Numbered from the stretch's first letter, positions 10,012 to 19,267 are shown. The stretch is 64,000 nucleotides of DNA from Algoriphagus alkaliphilus (GCF_900103735.1 NZ_FMXE01000003.1:1-64000), one strand, 5' to 3'. The notes: a model not told the origin generated them from the sequence alone. Numbers and translations: made by a program.

Positions 10012-11624
10012 TGTGTGGGTTGGGATGGATCTTTGGCAGAAATAGATTCAATTTTGACGTCTTCCCATGGGGAAGTCACTTTAAGCCGTCCTGATTCCCA
10101 GACTGCATACAGCGAGAAAATTGCCATAAGGAATGGAATAAATGCAAAGAATAACATTCCATAGGTAATTTCGGTACTTGCTAGAATCTGAACCTCAGAA
10201 AGAATGTATATACGCTGATAAATAATCCAGCCAAGCGTAATAAAAAAGAGGAAAATCTGAATCAACAAAGGCTTGGCAAAAGGGGAGATTTTGGTAATGA
10301 CCGCTTGCTTTGCGGTGGGGATATAGGGGATTTTTTTGTCCAAGATTGAAAGAATAAATCCCAAAAGGAACACTGGCCAGCAGGCAAATTTCATCACCAT
10401 ACCTCGCCAATGTAGGCCACTTTCGTGACTTGGATGACAAAGCCACTGCTGTACTTGCAGGTAAATAGCGAGAGAAATCAAGGCAATAGGAAAGCCGAAT
10501 TTGAGGAATTCCATAAAGTACATTTGAGCCGGTAGCAGTCCTGTCCAGAAAAACAGGAAAGGAATAAGGAGATAGATCAGAGTGGTAAATCCCTCCAGAT
10601 AATACGTGCCGATGGTCAGGTAGGAGAGTTTCTGCCAAATGCTGAGTTTGGCCCAAAGCTTGGGGACTTCATCAAAAAGTACTTCATGGACTCCTCTGGC
10701 CCATTTGAGCTGCTGCTTACAGAAGGAACCAAAATCCTCAGGCACCAAACCACGAGCTACAATGGCCGGGTGATATACGGATTTCCATCCTTGTGCATGA
10801 ATTCGGATTGCTGTCACCAGATCTTCTGCCAAACCGGTCCCATGGCCTCCCGCTGATTCCAGTGCTTTCCTCCGAAAGGTGCAATTGGCTCCGATGGCCA
10901 CTGCACAATTGTAACCGGACATTCCCATCTGTGTCGGCCCGTAGAAGGTGTATGTTTGTTCTGCTGCCGCTGCTGCGGTAAAAGAGCGATATTGGTTGTA
11001 ATAGCCTTGGGAAACTTGTACATAGCCTACTGTAGGATCTGAAAAAAAGCCCAAAACCTCATCGAGAAAATTTGAAAAGGGGATGTGATCAGGATCTAAC
11101 ACCAAAATAAATTCTTCTTCAGTTTTGGCTAGTGCTGCATTGATTTTTCCGGCTTTGGCACCGGGGATTCCCACCAACTCGAGCCAGACTGCCCCATGCT
11201 TTTCCGCCACTTTCCTGAAGGCAGGATCCTGGGTATCGTCAAGCAGGTAAGTGGTATGTGGGTAACTGATTTTTGCACAGGCTTCCAGGGTTTTTTCAAA
11301 CATGGAGAGTGGCTCGCCCGGACTGCTTGTCGTGAAAATGGCAACACTTAGGCCCTCTGGCGCGGGTATTTTCTCAGGCCGTCTAAGTCCCAGGTAATTG
11401 ATCCAAATTAGTATCAGACGGAGCATTCCATACCATAATACCATGGAAAGGATGATGAAAAGTCCAAAATTCCCGATATGTTCTTCCCTGAACCACCAGT
11501 CTCCAAATCTGATAATAGAAATCAAACCAGCTATGATTAATCCGCCAAGGAGGAACTTTTGGGATTTCTTCACGCGTGCAGCCCGTCGATAGATCCAAAG
11601 ATCTTTGGAGGATTTATTGATCAT
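10008..11624 (-). CDS. BcsA-like family 2 polysaccharide synthase
   Basis: This 538-aa membrane protein has two N-terminal membrane helices, a cytoplasmic GT2 domain (roughly residues 90-330) and about five C-terminal membrane helices. The GT motifs are YLLDDTQD, FILVLDPDHIP (the DxD-type metal site), a base Asp in GLAEDLVTAIRIH, and QQLKWARG, a QxxRW variant with Lys. This is the processive beta-glycosyltransferase layout of cellulose and hyaluronan synthases. I see no PilZ domain at the C-terminus. Its start overlaps the upstream TPR gene by 11 bp and its stop overlaps the GH26 gene, giving a tight operon for synthesis, export and trimming of an exopolysaccharide. Confidence 0.85.
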   Translation of the reverse strand: MINKSSKDLWIYRRAARVKKSQKFLLGGLIIAGLISIIRFGDWWFREEHIGNFGLFIILSMVLWYGMLRLILIWINYLGLRRPEKIPAPEGLSVAIFTTSSPGEPLSMFEKTLEACAKISYPHTTYLLDDTQDPAFRKVAEKHGAVWLELVGIPGAKAGKINAALAKTEEEFILVLDPDHIPFSNFLDEVLGFFSDPTVGYVQVSQGYYNQYRSFTAAAAAEQTYTFYGPTQMGMSGYNCAVAIGANCTFRRKALESAGGHGTGLAEDLVTAIRIHAQGWKSVYHPAIVARGLVPEDFGSFCKQQLKWARGVHEVLFDEVPKLWAKLSIWQKLSYLTIGTYYLEGFTTLIYLLIPFLFFWTGLLPAQMYFMEFLKFGFPIALISLAIYLQVQQWLCHPSHESGLHWRGMVMKFACWPVFLLGFILSILDKKIPYIPTAKQAVITKISPFAKPLLIQIFLFFITLGWIIYQRIYILSEVQILASTEITYGMLFFAFIPFLMAIFSLYAVWESGRLKVTSPWEDVKIESISAKDPSQPTQ

Positions 11625-13185
11625 TCCAGATTCTAAAGTTGTAATTCAGATTTATTGAATTGCTATCAAAGAATATGGTTTTTTGATAGGCATAGGTCAA
11701 CAGGAGGGCTGATTTGGGACTTATTTCCCAATTTAAAACAGCATTAAAATCCAAAGGAATATAAGACGTTTCCACCAAAACGAGACTAATATCTTTATTT
11801 GAAATTGGAGCATTTGGATTCATGCCAGTCGAGCCAAAAAAAATCATGTTGGGATTGTCAATTTTTGCTGAAAACCCATAGTTACCCGTAAGGCTTAAGG
11901 CGATATTTTCGGAAAAGTTGATGGCGACTTTCCCCAAGGCTCCATGGACTTGTTGGTTTATAGGAGTGAAGTAGGGGGTGTACAATCCGGGAATGACAGC
12001 TCCAATTTCGGTGTTTTTCGGGGTATTTCGGATCGGTAGCTCCTCGGAAAATCTGACCTCTTTGGAATTGGAAAAATTCAAGGAATAGCCAAAATCAATT
12101 CGAAAAGCCGCTTGTTTCAGAATTGGCACTAATAACCATGCACCTAAGGTATTCACCGTATTTTGGTCTTCGAAAATAGTGTTTTGCCATGAAATTTTCC
12201 CTGTCCAGCTATTTCCAGTTTCCCTTCCAAAACTTGTCCGAAAAGACATAGGAATGATCGGATCTACAAGACTTGCTAAGGTGAAGAAATAAGCTTCCTG
12301 ATCAGCTGAGAGACTCAATTCAAGATTTTTAGGAATTTTTTGGCGAAACTCTGCTCCGTAAGTAAATGAGAAACCTTCCCATACCGATGATTTTGCCATT
12401 CCACCCCTGAGAAGCAGTGAAGTATTGGTCTTTGGAATGCTGAATTTATTCGTAGCCTGTGCGATTTGTAAAGCTATCCCTGAGCTATAAGATCTGAATT
12501 CTGCTGAAAAACCCGGTTGAAAAATTGCTGATTGGTAAAAATTCCCGGTTGTGGAGAGATTAACAAATTGAAGGGGCTGGGAATCTGAAAAATAACCACT
12601 TCCTACGCTCAAATAGGGAGAGGTGCCTGTTCTGATCTCTTTTTTCAGTGTGTTTGCCAGCTCATTGTCAGGAAACGGAATTAAAATTTCATCGAGGTAA
12701 TCATAAGACTTTTTTGGGGAACCGCCTTTCCAATAATTTAGCTCGGCTAATTTCTGATTGGTTTCAGGCTCATGCGGATTGATTTTCAAGCTTTCCTTTA
12801 GAATTTCCTGAGATTCATTCCAATCATTCAATTCATACAGAATTCTGCCATAGTCCAACCTTGCCCAGTAGAGATTAGGGTAAGTTTTCAGACTATTTCT
12901 AAAGTATGCTCTCATCGCATTGAAGTCTTTGCTCCAATACAGGGCCTGTCCCTTGACGCGGATCAGATTTTCTTCTCCGGGATGCGCTTTTTCGAGAGTT
13001 TCTAGAAGTTCTAATGCAGTTCGGATATCGCCCTGATTCAATTTGGACCTTGCCATGTCCAATGAATCATAGAAACCCTGAGATTGACCAATTGCCACAG
13101 AAATAAAAAAGCTGAATTGAAATACACCCAAAATAAGCCAAAGGCTAGCGATGCGTTTTCCAAATAGGAATCGTGCAATCTTCAT
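11614..13185 (-). CDS. TPR-repeat outer-membrane beta-barrel protein, exopolysaccharide export
   Basis: This 523-aa protein has a signal sequence (ending FFISVAIGQSQG). About four TPR units follow in residues 35-200 (LNQGDIRTALELLETLEKAHPG, YWARLDYGRILYELNDWNES, NPHEPETNQKLAELNYWKGG). The last ~320 residues are rich in alternating polar/aromatic strands and end in NLNYNFRIWNDQ, as an outer-membrane barrel would. The TPR-plus-barrel design matches BcsC/PgaA-type exporters that carry polymer from the periplasm to the surface. It is the first gene of the operon and overlaps the synthase by 11 bp. The barrel is inferred from strand pattern only. Confidence 0.75.
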   Translation of the reverse strand: MKIARFLFGKRIASLWLILGVFQFSFFISVAIGQSQGFYDSLDMARSKLNQGDIRTALELLETLEKAHPGEENLIRVKGQALYWSKDFNAMRAYFRNSLKTYPNLYWARLDYGRILYELNDWNESQEILKESLKINPHEPETNQKLAELNYWKGGSPKKSYDYLDEILIPFPDNELANTLKKEIRTGTSPYLSVGSGYFSDSQPLQFVNLSTTGNFYQSAIFQPGFSAEFRSYSSGIALQIAQATNKFSIPKTNTSLLLRGGMAKSSVWEGFSFTYGAEFRQKIPKNLELSLSADQEAYFFTLASLVDPIIPMSFRTSFGRETGNSWTGKISWQNTIFEDQNTVNTLGAWLLVPILKQAAFRIDFGYSLNFSNSKEVRFSEELPIRNTPKNTEIGAVIPGLYTPYFTPINQQVHGALGKVAINFSENIALSLTGNYGFSAKIDNPNMIFFGSTGMNPNAPISNKDISLVLVETSYIPLDFNAVLNWEISPKSALLLTYAYQKTIFFDSNSINLNYNFRIWNDQ

Positions 13186-13286
13186 TTGAACAATTTTAGG
13201 AAAATATGAATTGGGTGAAATTCAGTCCAATTATACTTGTTAAAGTTCAATTTTGGGTTATTCCCATTTTTCAAACTCAAAAAAAG

Positions 13287-13441
13287 AAGCTGTCTCATAA
13301 GGCTTTCCGATGTTAGGCTGTGCGCCTGTAAGCCGTCAAGGAGTGTCGAAGGCATCTGGAACGAATTCAAAGGTATTTCTACTTCTTGCCAAGGGGGCAA
13401 GCAGGCGTTCAATGTGACATTCGGGGTGAAAGAGACAGCTT
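13287..13441. repeat. 155-bp inverted-repeat-bounded element (possible MITE)
   Basis: The segment begins AAGCTGTCTC and ends GAGACAGCTT, a perfect 10-bp terminal inverted repeat. It contains a CTTGCC-AAGGG-GGCAAG hairpin near 13385. Its base composition is more GC-rich than the flanks. No convincing coding sequence lies within it. It separates the exopolysaccharide operon from the symporter operon. I see only one copy in this window, and the target-site duplication is unclear. Confidence 0.5.
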
Positions 13442-13452
13442 TTTATTAAATT

Positions 13453-13557
13453 TTATTTTCCGGCTGGTTTTCTCAAAACCAGGAAAAAACAGTAAAGTGT
13501 CGCAGCAAGGATGAGTCCTTGAGTGACTATTGCTAAAATCAAAGCGGAGGTGTTCAT
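13453..13557 (-). CDS. MetS-like small subunit of NSS-family transporter (34 aa)
   Basis: This very short gene starts with MNTSALILAIVTQG, has one membrane helix, and ends in a basic tail (RKPAGK). Its ATG overlaps the TGA of the large symporter gene (ATGA at 13557-13554), so translation is probably coupled. The pattern of a tiny single-helix protein encoded right after an NSS symporter is that of MetS, needed with MetP for methionine/alanine uptake in Corynebacterium. Size, topology and position support the call. No catalytic motif is expected. Confidence 0.75.
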   Translation of the reverse strand: MNTSALILAIVTQGLILAATLYCFFLVLRKPAGK

Positions 13558-15209
13558 ATCAGTGTTCTTTTGCGATTTAACGTTGAATACCAAACTATGG
13601 CAGTAATTGTCAGAAAGAGAAATACCAGTTGAACTCGCGCTAAAGTCGAATAAAACATCTTTTTCTCAAAGAATTCCGCTTTTTCTGGATTTAAAAGGAT
13701 TTGGGCTTGGATATCATCATGGGTAATTTTGGAAATCAGTGAACTGGAATCCAAGGAATAAAACTGTCCGTCCAATAAAGTGGCGATTGCACCTGACCAG
13801 TTATTTCCTTCGGGAGTAAACAATGCACCCACGAAAACCATCAAAAGCATCACTGGGGTTACATACTTGATAATCCATTTATAGACCATTGGGATTTGGA
13901 TATCGGCACCTCTATTGAGCTCTGTCCAGCCTTTATCTATTCCAAAAACCCAGGCAAACAAAATGATTTCCAAAAGCGCAAATACCACTAAACTGACTGT
14001 TCCTGCCCAGTAGTCGTACTCATCGAAGTAGCCATACTGGTAAAATAAAACAGTCGGTAAACCCATCGCCAGTGCGATTAGTCCAAATGACACAGCACCT
14101 TTGACTTTGCCCCAGCCAAATTCATCCTTCATAAATCCCATCCATGGCGTACCCATTGCCAGTGAGGAGGTAATTCCTGCAAAGAACAATAAGCCAAACC
14201 AACATACCCCAGCAAAAGCACCAAAGACTGCTCCCCACTGCTGAAAGAGGTAAGGCATTGTCTGAAATGCCATCCCGAAGCCTGCATTTTCCAATACCCA
14301 ATCTAAACCCAAAAATCCGGCAGCGATAGGTATCACAATCGCGCTACCTAGAAGCACTTCTACAAATTCATTGGTAAACCCTGCCGAAAGTGAATTGAGT
14401 GCGATGTCTTCATTTTCTTTGACATAGGATGCGTAGCATTGGATAGAACCCATACCGACGGATAAGGTAAAAAATATCTGTCCGGCTGCAGCCAGCCAAA
14501 CTTTGGGGTCTGCCAAAGAGGTGTATTGAGGAGTCCAAAGGAAATTTATTCCGTCCCAAGCATTTGCATCAGGAAATTCCCCAGTTGCAAAATCTGCGCC
14601 CATGGTCCAGCCTTGGTAAGCCAAAATAATCCCGAAGATGATAAGCAGTGGCATTCCGATTTTTGCTACTTTTTCTATTCCCCCCAGTCCTGTGGAAAGG
14701 ATGTAAACGTTCACTCCCAAAACCAAAATGTAGACGATCAAAGGAAGGAGAGGAATTCCCAAATTTGAACCGGTAAGGTTCACATACTGATCAAAGAATA
14801 GACTGACTTCTTCTTTTCCCATTCCTGTAAATGTCCCAAATACGGTGTGAAGTACATAAATGAAAGTCCAGGATTCGATGTAGGTGTAGTAGGCGACCAC
14901 AGCGATATTGGTAAATATTCCAAAAACTCCGATGTATTTCCATATGGGTTTTTTACTCATCGAATCCAGAATATATGGCGTACTGTGATTGCCAAATTTA
15001 CCCCCGTAGCGACCGATCGACCATTCTGTGAAAAGCAGTGGAATTCCCAACAGCAGAAAACAAATTAAGTACGGAATGATGAAAGCACCACCACCATTCT
15101 GAACGGCCTGAACAGGAAAACGGAGAAAATTCCCAAGCCCTACGGCATTGCCTGCCATCGCCAGAATCAGCCCAATGCGCGAACCCCAAGATTCATTTGT
15201 TACGCTCAT
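13554..15209 (-). CDS. Sodium-dependent NSS/SNF-family amino-acid symporter
   Basis: This 551-aa protein has about 12 membrane helices. The N-terminus carries the family signature SWGSRIGLILAMAGNAVGLGNFLRFP, the unwound TM1 segment that binds Na+ and substrate in LeuT, followed by NGGGAFIIPYL and EWSIGRYGG. A long periplasmic insertion lies between TM11 and TM12 (residues ~470-515). Such carriers import amino acids using sodium. The overlapping 34-aa partner gene suggests a MetP/MetS-like system for methionine or alanine, but the substrate is inferred, not shown. Confidence 0.9.
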   Translation of the reverse strand: MSVTNESWGSRIGLILAMAGNAVGLGNFLRFPVQAVQNGGGAFIIPYLICFLLLGIPLLFTEWSIGRYGGKFGNHSTPYILDSMSKKPIWKYIGVFGIFTNIAVVAYYTYIESWTFIYVLHTVFGTFTGMGKEEVSLFFDQYVNLTGSNLGIPLLPLIVYILVLGVNVYILSTGLGGIEKVAKIGMPLLIIFGIILAYQGWTMGADFATGEFPDANAWDGINFLWTPQYTSLADPKVWLAAAGQIFFTLSVGMGSIQCYASYVKENEDIALNSLSAGFTNEFVEVLLGSAIVIPIAAGFLGLDWVLENAGFGMAFQTMPYLFQQWGAVFGAFAGVCWFGLLFFAGITSSLAMGTPWMGFMKDEFGWGKVKGAVSFGLIALAMGLPTVLFYQYGYFDEYDYWAGTVSLVVFALLEIILFAWVFGIDKGWTELNRGADIQIPMVYKWIIKYVTPVMLLMVFVGALFTPEGNNWSGAIATLLDGQFYSLDSSSLISKITHDDIQAQILLNPEKAEFFEKKMFYSTLARVQLVFLFLTITAIVWYSTLNRKRTLI

Positions 15210-15232
15210 AATAGAAGATTTTCAAAAGAAAG

Positions 15233-15258
15233 AAGGGCCCCTGAACCAGGGTGCCCTT
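15233..15258 (-). terminator. Rho-independent terminator
   Basis: The stem AAGGGC-CCT / AGG-GCCCTT with loop GAACC lies 6 bp after the stop of the gene ending at 15264. It separates that gene from the symporter. Confidence 0.65.
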
Positions 15259-15263
15259 TATTC

Positions 15264-15758
15264 TTAATTGCTTAACTGTTGATTAATAATTTGCGCCCAA
15301 TTGGAAGCCAAAACAGTCTCACCGAGTAAATCGGAGAAATCTTCAGCAGAGTAAATAGGGAGATTGAGGGCAGGTTTGCCCGGGTTTTTGAATTGGATTT
15401 TAAGGAAAAGGTTTTCGAGAACTTTTCTTGAAGTTGAGGATTGTACAAGTTCCCGAAAAACTTCGTGTACAACTACCTTGCTCACTTCAGGCAGTGAAAT
15501 GGCTATTTTCTCCTCGCTTTTTCCAAAATCACAATAAACAAGCGTTTGTTTCTGCGGATCAATACCAAGGATGTAGCGATTCCGCCAATCTTCTATCTTT
15601 TCCGGTTTTAGATTCAATCCGGAAATGAACTGATTGAATTTATCGTGAAATTCCTTTCTTTCCTTTTTGCTTTTCAGAGAATAATAAATGAAAATGGCGG
15701 ATACAGCAGCTATAAATACACTTGCTATAACAAGTGTGGGAATATCAATATCGAACAT
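15264..15758 (-). CDS. Membrane-anchored protein of unknown function
   Basis: This 164-aa protein has one N-terminal membrane helix (IPTLVIASVFIAAVSAIFIYYS) followed by a basic stretch (KSKKERKEF) and a soluble domain of mixed alpha/beta character. That topology places the domain in the cytoplasm. I do not recognise the domain (EDWRNRYILGIDPQKQTLVYC, LPEVSKVVVHEV). It is bounded by a terminator downstream and faces the same way as the symporter. It is probably a single-gene unit. Confidence 0.6.
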   Translation of the reverse strand: MFDIDIPTLVIASVFIAAVSAIFIYYSLKSKKERKEFHDKFNQFISGLNLKPEKIEDWRNRYILGIDPQKQTLVYCDFGKSEEKIAISLPEVSKVVVHEVFRELVQSSTSRKVLENLFLKIQFKNPGKPALNLPIYSAEDFSDLLGETVLASNWAQIINQQLSN

Positions 15759-15823
15759 GATTTTTTGGTAGATAAAATTTAAAATGTCTTTTAAGGCTTA
15801 AGTGCCGGATCAAAAAACACAGT

Positions 15824-16183
15824 CTACCACGTATAAAAGAAATAGAAAAAAGTGATTAATACGTCAAATAGTGGCCTTGACTTTTTAATAAAAGAAGGCG
15901 TATGAGTTTTAACTTTTAAGGAAAGCAGTTGGATGTGCCTATCAGAACTGATCAGATCAAAAAATCTCCATTCCGCTTTGAATCCCGGTACTTCAGGAAT
16001 CTCACCCGAAGTGCGGATGATGAGTTCCGGGGATGACCACTCACTTAATATAGCGGTAGAAGATCCGTGATCAGCGTCTGATTGAATGTCGGGGGGAAAA
16101 GAAAAAACTGCAATTAACCCTAGTAGCCAAGAAAGGCTCAAGAGTAAGGCGATTTTCTGTTTTTTCATTTTATTGATTTCCAA
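15824..16183 (-). CDS. Small exported or membrane protein, unknown
   Basis: This 119-aa protein has an N-terminal hydrophobic segment (IALLLSLSWLLGLIAVFSF). The soluble body has no motif I recognise, and the end is hydrophobic and aromatic (LFDVLITFFYFFYTW). The start could also be the second Met (MKKQK), which gives a cleaner signal sequence. It lies between the unknown membrane protein and the GH32 gene with no clear operon link. It may be lineage-specific. Confidence 0.45.
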   Translation of the reverse strand: MEINKMKKQKIALLLSLSWLLGLIAVFSFPPDIQSDADHGSSTAILSEWSSPELIIRTSGEIPEVPGFKAEWRFFDLISSDRHIQLLSLKVKTHTPSFIKKSRPLFDVLITFFYFFYTW

Positions 16184-16235
16184 TTAACCTTCAAATGTAA
16201 CAGATAAATAAGTGTTATTTCAAAGTGTAGTTCAT

Positions 16236-17729
16236 CTATTTTTTCAGATTAAAAATTGATCCCTTTTCGATTCCCTGATTGAAGCTTAATTTTTTCCAAG
16301 GCGAGCTTTGGAAAAGGAGAGAAGTCAAAACTAGTTCGCCGTTGTTTACAAAAACTTCAACAGAACTTGCATCCAGAAATATCCTCAGGTCCTTTGCTTT
16401 CCAGCTCATCGGGGCAGAATGCATTGCAGCAAAGTCAGGATGAAAAGTACTCCTTCCTGCCTTAGACCTGTCAATAGAAACCAATCCCATTTCTTTGTTG
16501 ATGCCGAGACTTTCTCCAAGTTCATTGGTAAGAGTTAATGAAAAACTGTCACTCCCATCAAGTGTTGCAACAATTTCCACTGCCTGTGAGGGCAATCCAC
16601 TGCTCAAATCCACATCGATTTTTTCTCCCCGAAGCTTTTCCAATTCCTTAACAGGGGCAGATTTCAAAAGTAAGACCCCGTTTATGTCAATCAGGCTTAG
16701 CTCCCTGGCAATGGTCATGGCTGATCTCCAGGATTGCGTAGGAACTACCTGAGCATACAGCCAATTGCTCATCCAGCCGATGAAAAGTGTTCTTGGGTCC
16801 GATTTGGGAAGATTTGACCAGGTTACACCTGCGTAGTTATCCGGTCCGTAATCCAGCCACCGGATCATCGTGTCGTCAGGTGTGAATGTTCCATTTTCAA
16901 AGCTTCCGATGAAATATTGTGTTGCGGAGCCTTTTTGGGGTCCTCCGGGATTAATGCTGACAAGCAGGACCCATTTTTGGTCTCCGTTTGGCGCGGTGAA
17001 AGGGATCAAATCGGGACATTCCCATACGCCGCCATGTGCTCCGATCCCCTGTCCAAATTCACTCAGCAAACCCCAGTTTTTCAGGTCTGTTGAAGCAAAA
17101 AATTGAATCCGATCCTGCGCGGCCAAGGTCATCACCCATTGCTTAGTTCCGTCTGCTTGTGCTATTTCAGACACTTTGGGATCTCTAAAATCCCGAATCC
17201 CCTGATTTGGTAAGACCGGATTACCCTCATATTTGACCCAAGTTCTGCCTTTATCCGTCGAAAATGCTATGCCCTGACTTTGATAATCGCTTGCTCCGGA
17301 TCTTTCTCCCTCCATATTATGATAGGTGTAAATGGCAACTATCGGCGGATTGTCCGTTGTACCTAATCCGGAAGTGTTTCCCTGATCATAGACTGCACTT
17401 CCTGAAAAAATATATCCCAAACTATCAGGGTAGATCGCAATCGGCAATTCCTCCCAATTGACTAGGTCAGTAGATATCGCATGCCCCCAATGCATTGGCC
17501 CCCATACGGTGCTATCTGGGTAATATTGGTAAAACAGATGATATTCACCATCCAGAAAAAACATACCGTTGGGATCATTCATCCATCCTTTGGCAGGAGT
17601 AAAGTGGTATTCAGGCCGAAATTCTTCTAATTGAGAAGGAGTGAAGTTCACCTCTGAATTGGATTGGCAGGAGAAAATAAGGATTAACAGTAGTGACAAT
17701 GTGAGGTTTGAAATCGACCGAATCGGCAT
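16236..17729 (-). CDS. GH32 fructan hydrolase (levanase/inulinase-like) lipoprotein
   Basis: This 497-aa protein starts with a lipoprotein signal (LSLLLILIFSC, Cys as acceptor). The five-bladed propeller of family GH32 follows: WMNDPNG with the nucleophile Asp, FYQYYPDSTVWGPMHWGHA, SGSAV, FRDPKV with the transition-state Asp, and WECPDLI with the acid/base Glu. The C-terminal beta-sandwich (from ~residue 360) ends near VEVFVNNGELVLTS. It should hydrolyse beta-fructosyl links in levan, inulin or sucrose at the cell surface or in the periplasm. No SusC/D pair is adjacent, so it is not in an obvious PUL here. Confidence 0.9.
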   Translation of the reverse strand: MPIRSISNLTLSLLLILIFSCQSNSEVNFTPSQLEEFRPEYHFTPAKGWMNDPNGMFFLDGEYHLFYQYYPDSTVWGPMHWGHAISTDLVNWEELPIAIYPDSLGYIFSGSAVYDQGNTSGLGTTDNPPIVAIYTYHNMEGERSGASDYQSQGIAFSTDKGRTWVKYEGNPVLPNQGIRDFRDPKVSEIAQADGTKQWVMTLAAQDRIQFFASTDLKNWGLLSEFGQGIGAHGGVWECPDLIPFTAPNGDQKWVLLVSINPGGPQKGSATQYFIGSFENGTFTPDDTMIRWLDYGPDNYAGVTWSNLPKSDPRTLFIGWMSNWLYAQVVPTQSWRSAMTIARELSLIDINGVLLLKSAPVKELEKLRGEKIDVDLSSGLPSQAVEIVATLDGSDSFSLTLTNELGESLGINKEMGLVSIDRSKAGRSTFHPDFAAMHSAPMSWKAKDLRIFLDASSVEVFVNNGELVLTSLLFQSSPWKKLSFNQGIEKGSIFNLKK

Positions 17730-17828
17730 ATTTTTTAATTTTAGTAAATAGGATGGGCTATTGGATCACAATTTAGTGCCAAATTCAACTTATATGACTT
17801 AGTTTTGTCCGAACTTTTTTTTAAAAAA

Positions 17829-18689
17829 ATGAAAGGAATTATTCTGGCCGGAGGATCCGGTACCCGACTTTATCCATTGACCATTGCCGTGAGCAAACAG
17901 CTGATGCCGGTCTACGATAAGCCCATGATTTATTATCCGCTTTCTGTATTGATGATGGCCGGGATTCGTGAGATATTGATCATCACGACTCCGGAAGATT
18001 CCGACTCATTCCAGAGGTTGTTGGGGGATGGTTCGCAGGTAGGTTGCCGTTTTGAATATGCGATTCAGCCGAGTCCGGATGGACTAGCACAGGCTTTTAT
18101 TATCGGAGAAAAATTTATCGGAAGTGATAAAGTTGCTCTGGTATTGGGGGATAATATTTTCTACGGTTCAGGTCTTCACAATACGCTTCAGGAAAACACC
18201 GATCCAGATGGAGGGGTTGTGTTTGCCTACCATGTAAATGATCCGGAGCGCTATGGCGTGGTCGAATTTGATGAAAATCAAAAGGCGATTTCAATTGAAG
18301 AAAAACCTGCTGATCCAAAGTCAAATTTCGCTGTTCCTGGACTTTATTTTTATGATAATCAAGTCGTTGAAATTGCAAAAAATATAAAACCAAGCCCACG
18401 CGGTGAACTTGAGATCACTGACATCAACAATGTGTACCTGAAGATGGGCAAACTCCAAGTCGCCATTCTTAACAGGGGAACGGCCTGGTTGGATACAGGA
18501 ACGCACCAATCCCTGCTTCAGGCGGCGCAGTTTGTGGAAGTGATTGAAGAGCGACAAGGCTTGAAAATCGGCTGCATCGAAGAGATTGCCTACCGTAATG
18601 GATTTATTGGCAACGAGGAATTGCTCAAAGCAGCCGATAAATTAGGCAAAAGCGGGTATGGAGGTTATTTGAGGCGCTTAGTAAAATAG
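17829..18689 (+). CDS. rfbA: Glucose-1-phosphate thymidylyltransferase
   Basis: This 286-aa enzyme makes dTDP-glucose from glucose-1-phosphate and dTTP, the first step to dTDP-rhamnose. It has the nucleotide-binding start [18 protein letters not shown], then [28 protein letters not shown], and [14 protein letters not shown], with [10 protein letters not shown] near residue 220. I chose the ATG at 17829 because it gives the standard N-terminus; the frame extends upstream to a TTG, but those residues are not family-like. It stands alone between the GH32 gene and a strong terminator, without rfbB-D beside it. Confidence 0.93.
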   Translation: MKGIILAGGSGTRLYPLTIAVSKQLMPVYDKPMIYYPLSVLMMAGIREILIITTPEDSDSFQRLLGDGSQVGCRFEYAIQPSPDGLAQAFIIGEKFIGSDKVALVLGDNIFYGSGLHNTLQENTDPDGGVVFAYHVNDPERYGVVEFDENQKAISIEEKPADPKSNFAVPGLYFYDNQVVEIAKNIKPSPRGELEITDINNVYLKMGKLQVAILNRGTAWLDTGTHQSLLQAAQFVEVIEERQGLKIGCIEEIAYRNGFIGNEELLKAADKLGKSGYGGYLRRLVK

Positions 18690-18699
18690 CTTTGTTCAT

Positions 18700-18743
18700 A
18701 ATCGTACAAAAGCCTGAGAATTTTCTCGGGCTTTTGTACGATT
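18700..18743 (+). terminator. Strong stem-loop terminator after rfbA
   Basis: A long stem (AATCGTACAAAAGCC pairing with GGCTTTTGTACGATT, extended inward through GAGAA/TTCTC) lies 11 bp after the rfbA stop. It is nearly symmetric and could also end transcription from the opposite-strand receiver gene's side. Confidence 0.8.
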
Positions 18744-18790
18744 TTATGAGGGGAAATTCCATCAGTAAAAGTTTTCTCTGTTCTTACTTT

Positions 18791-19234
18791 TCAATCCTCG
18801 TAGAGTTTATGTTTTTTCAAAAAGTCGATGATATGTTTACCAGAAAGAGGTTTGGTGATGTAATCTAATACTTCTGGATAGGAAAATGCTTTGATACGAT
18901 CATTTGAATCTATCGAGCTGGTAATAATTGATATTAAAAATAATTTTTTGATTTTAGGGTCTAGCTTAGTGAATTCATCTAAAAACTCCCAAGCATCCAT
19001 AACTGGCATATTTATATCCAAAAGCAGTAAAATCTGCTCACCAGTGTCCTCGAATTCGTTATTTGAGACTTTTTCGCAAATCTCATCCATGGCCTTTTGG
19101 CCATTTTCAAAAATTGAAATGGTCCTATCAAAATCAATATTTCTTAGAATTTTACTGGCCACCATTCTCACAATAGCATCATCATCAACCAAGTAAACTT
19201 CCTTTATTTTAAATGAACTCATTTTCTTCTCCAA
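18791..19234 (-). CDS. Single-domain response regulator (CheY-like)
   Basis: This 147-aa protein consists of one receiver domain: the acidic pair in YLVDDDAIVRM, the phospho-acceptor Asp in LLLLDINMPVMDAWEFLDEF, the Thr/Ser position in FLISIITSSID, and the Lys in DYITKPLSGKHI. It has no output domain, so it probably acts by protein contact. In Cytophagales such orphan receivers are common near hybrid kinases, but none is adjacent here. The second Met (MSSFKIKE) is an equally good start. The second MITE copy lies just upstream and may affect its promoter. Confidence 0.88.
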   Translation of the reverse strand: MEKKMSSFKIKEVYLVDDDAIVRMVASKILRNIDFDRTISIFENGQKAMDEICEKVSNNEFEDTGEQILLLLDINMPVMDAWEFLDEFTKLDPKIKKLFLISIITSSIDSNDRIKAFSYPEVLDYITKPLSGKHIIDFLKKHKLYED

Positions 19235-19267
19235 GTCTTCAAAAATTATATATCAAAATTAATAAAT

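Noticed and set aside
13182-13412. A 76-codon minus-strand frame between the TPR gene and the symporter
   Set aside because: It runs across the 155-bp inverted-repeat element, has no family-like sequence and no ribosome site. I treat it as chance.
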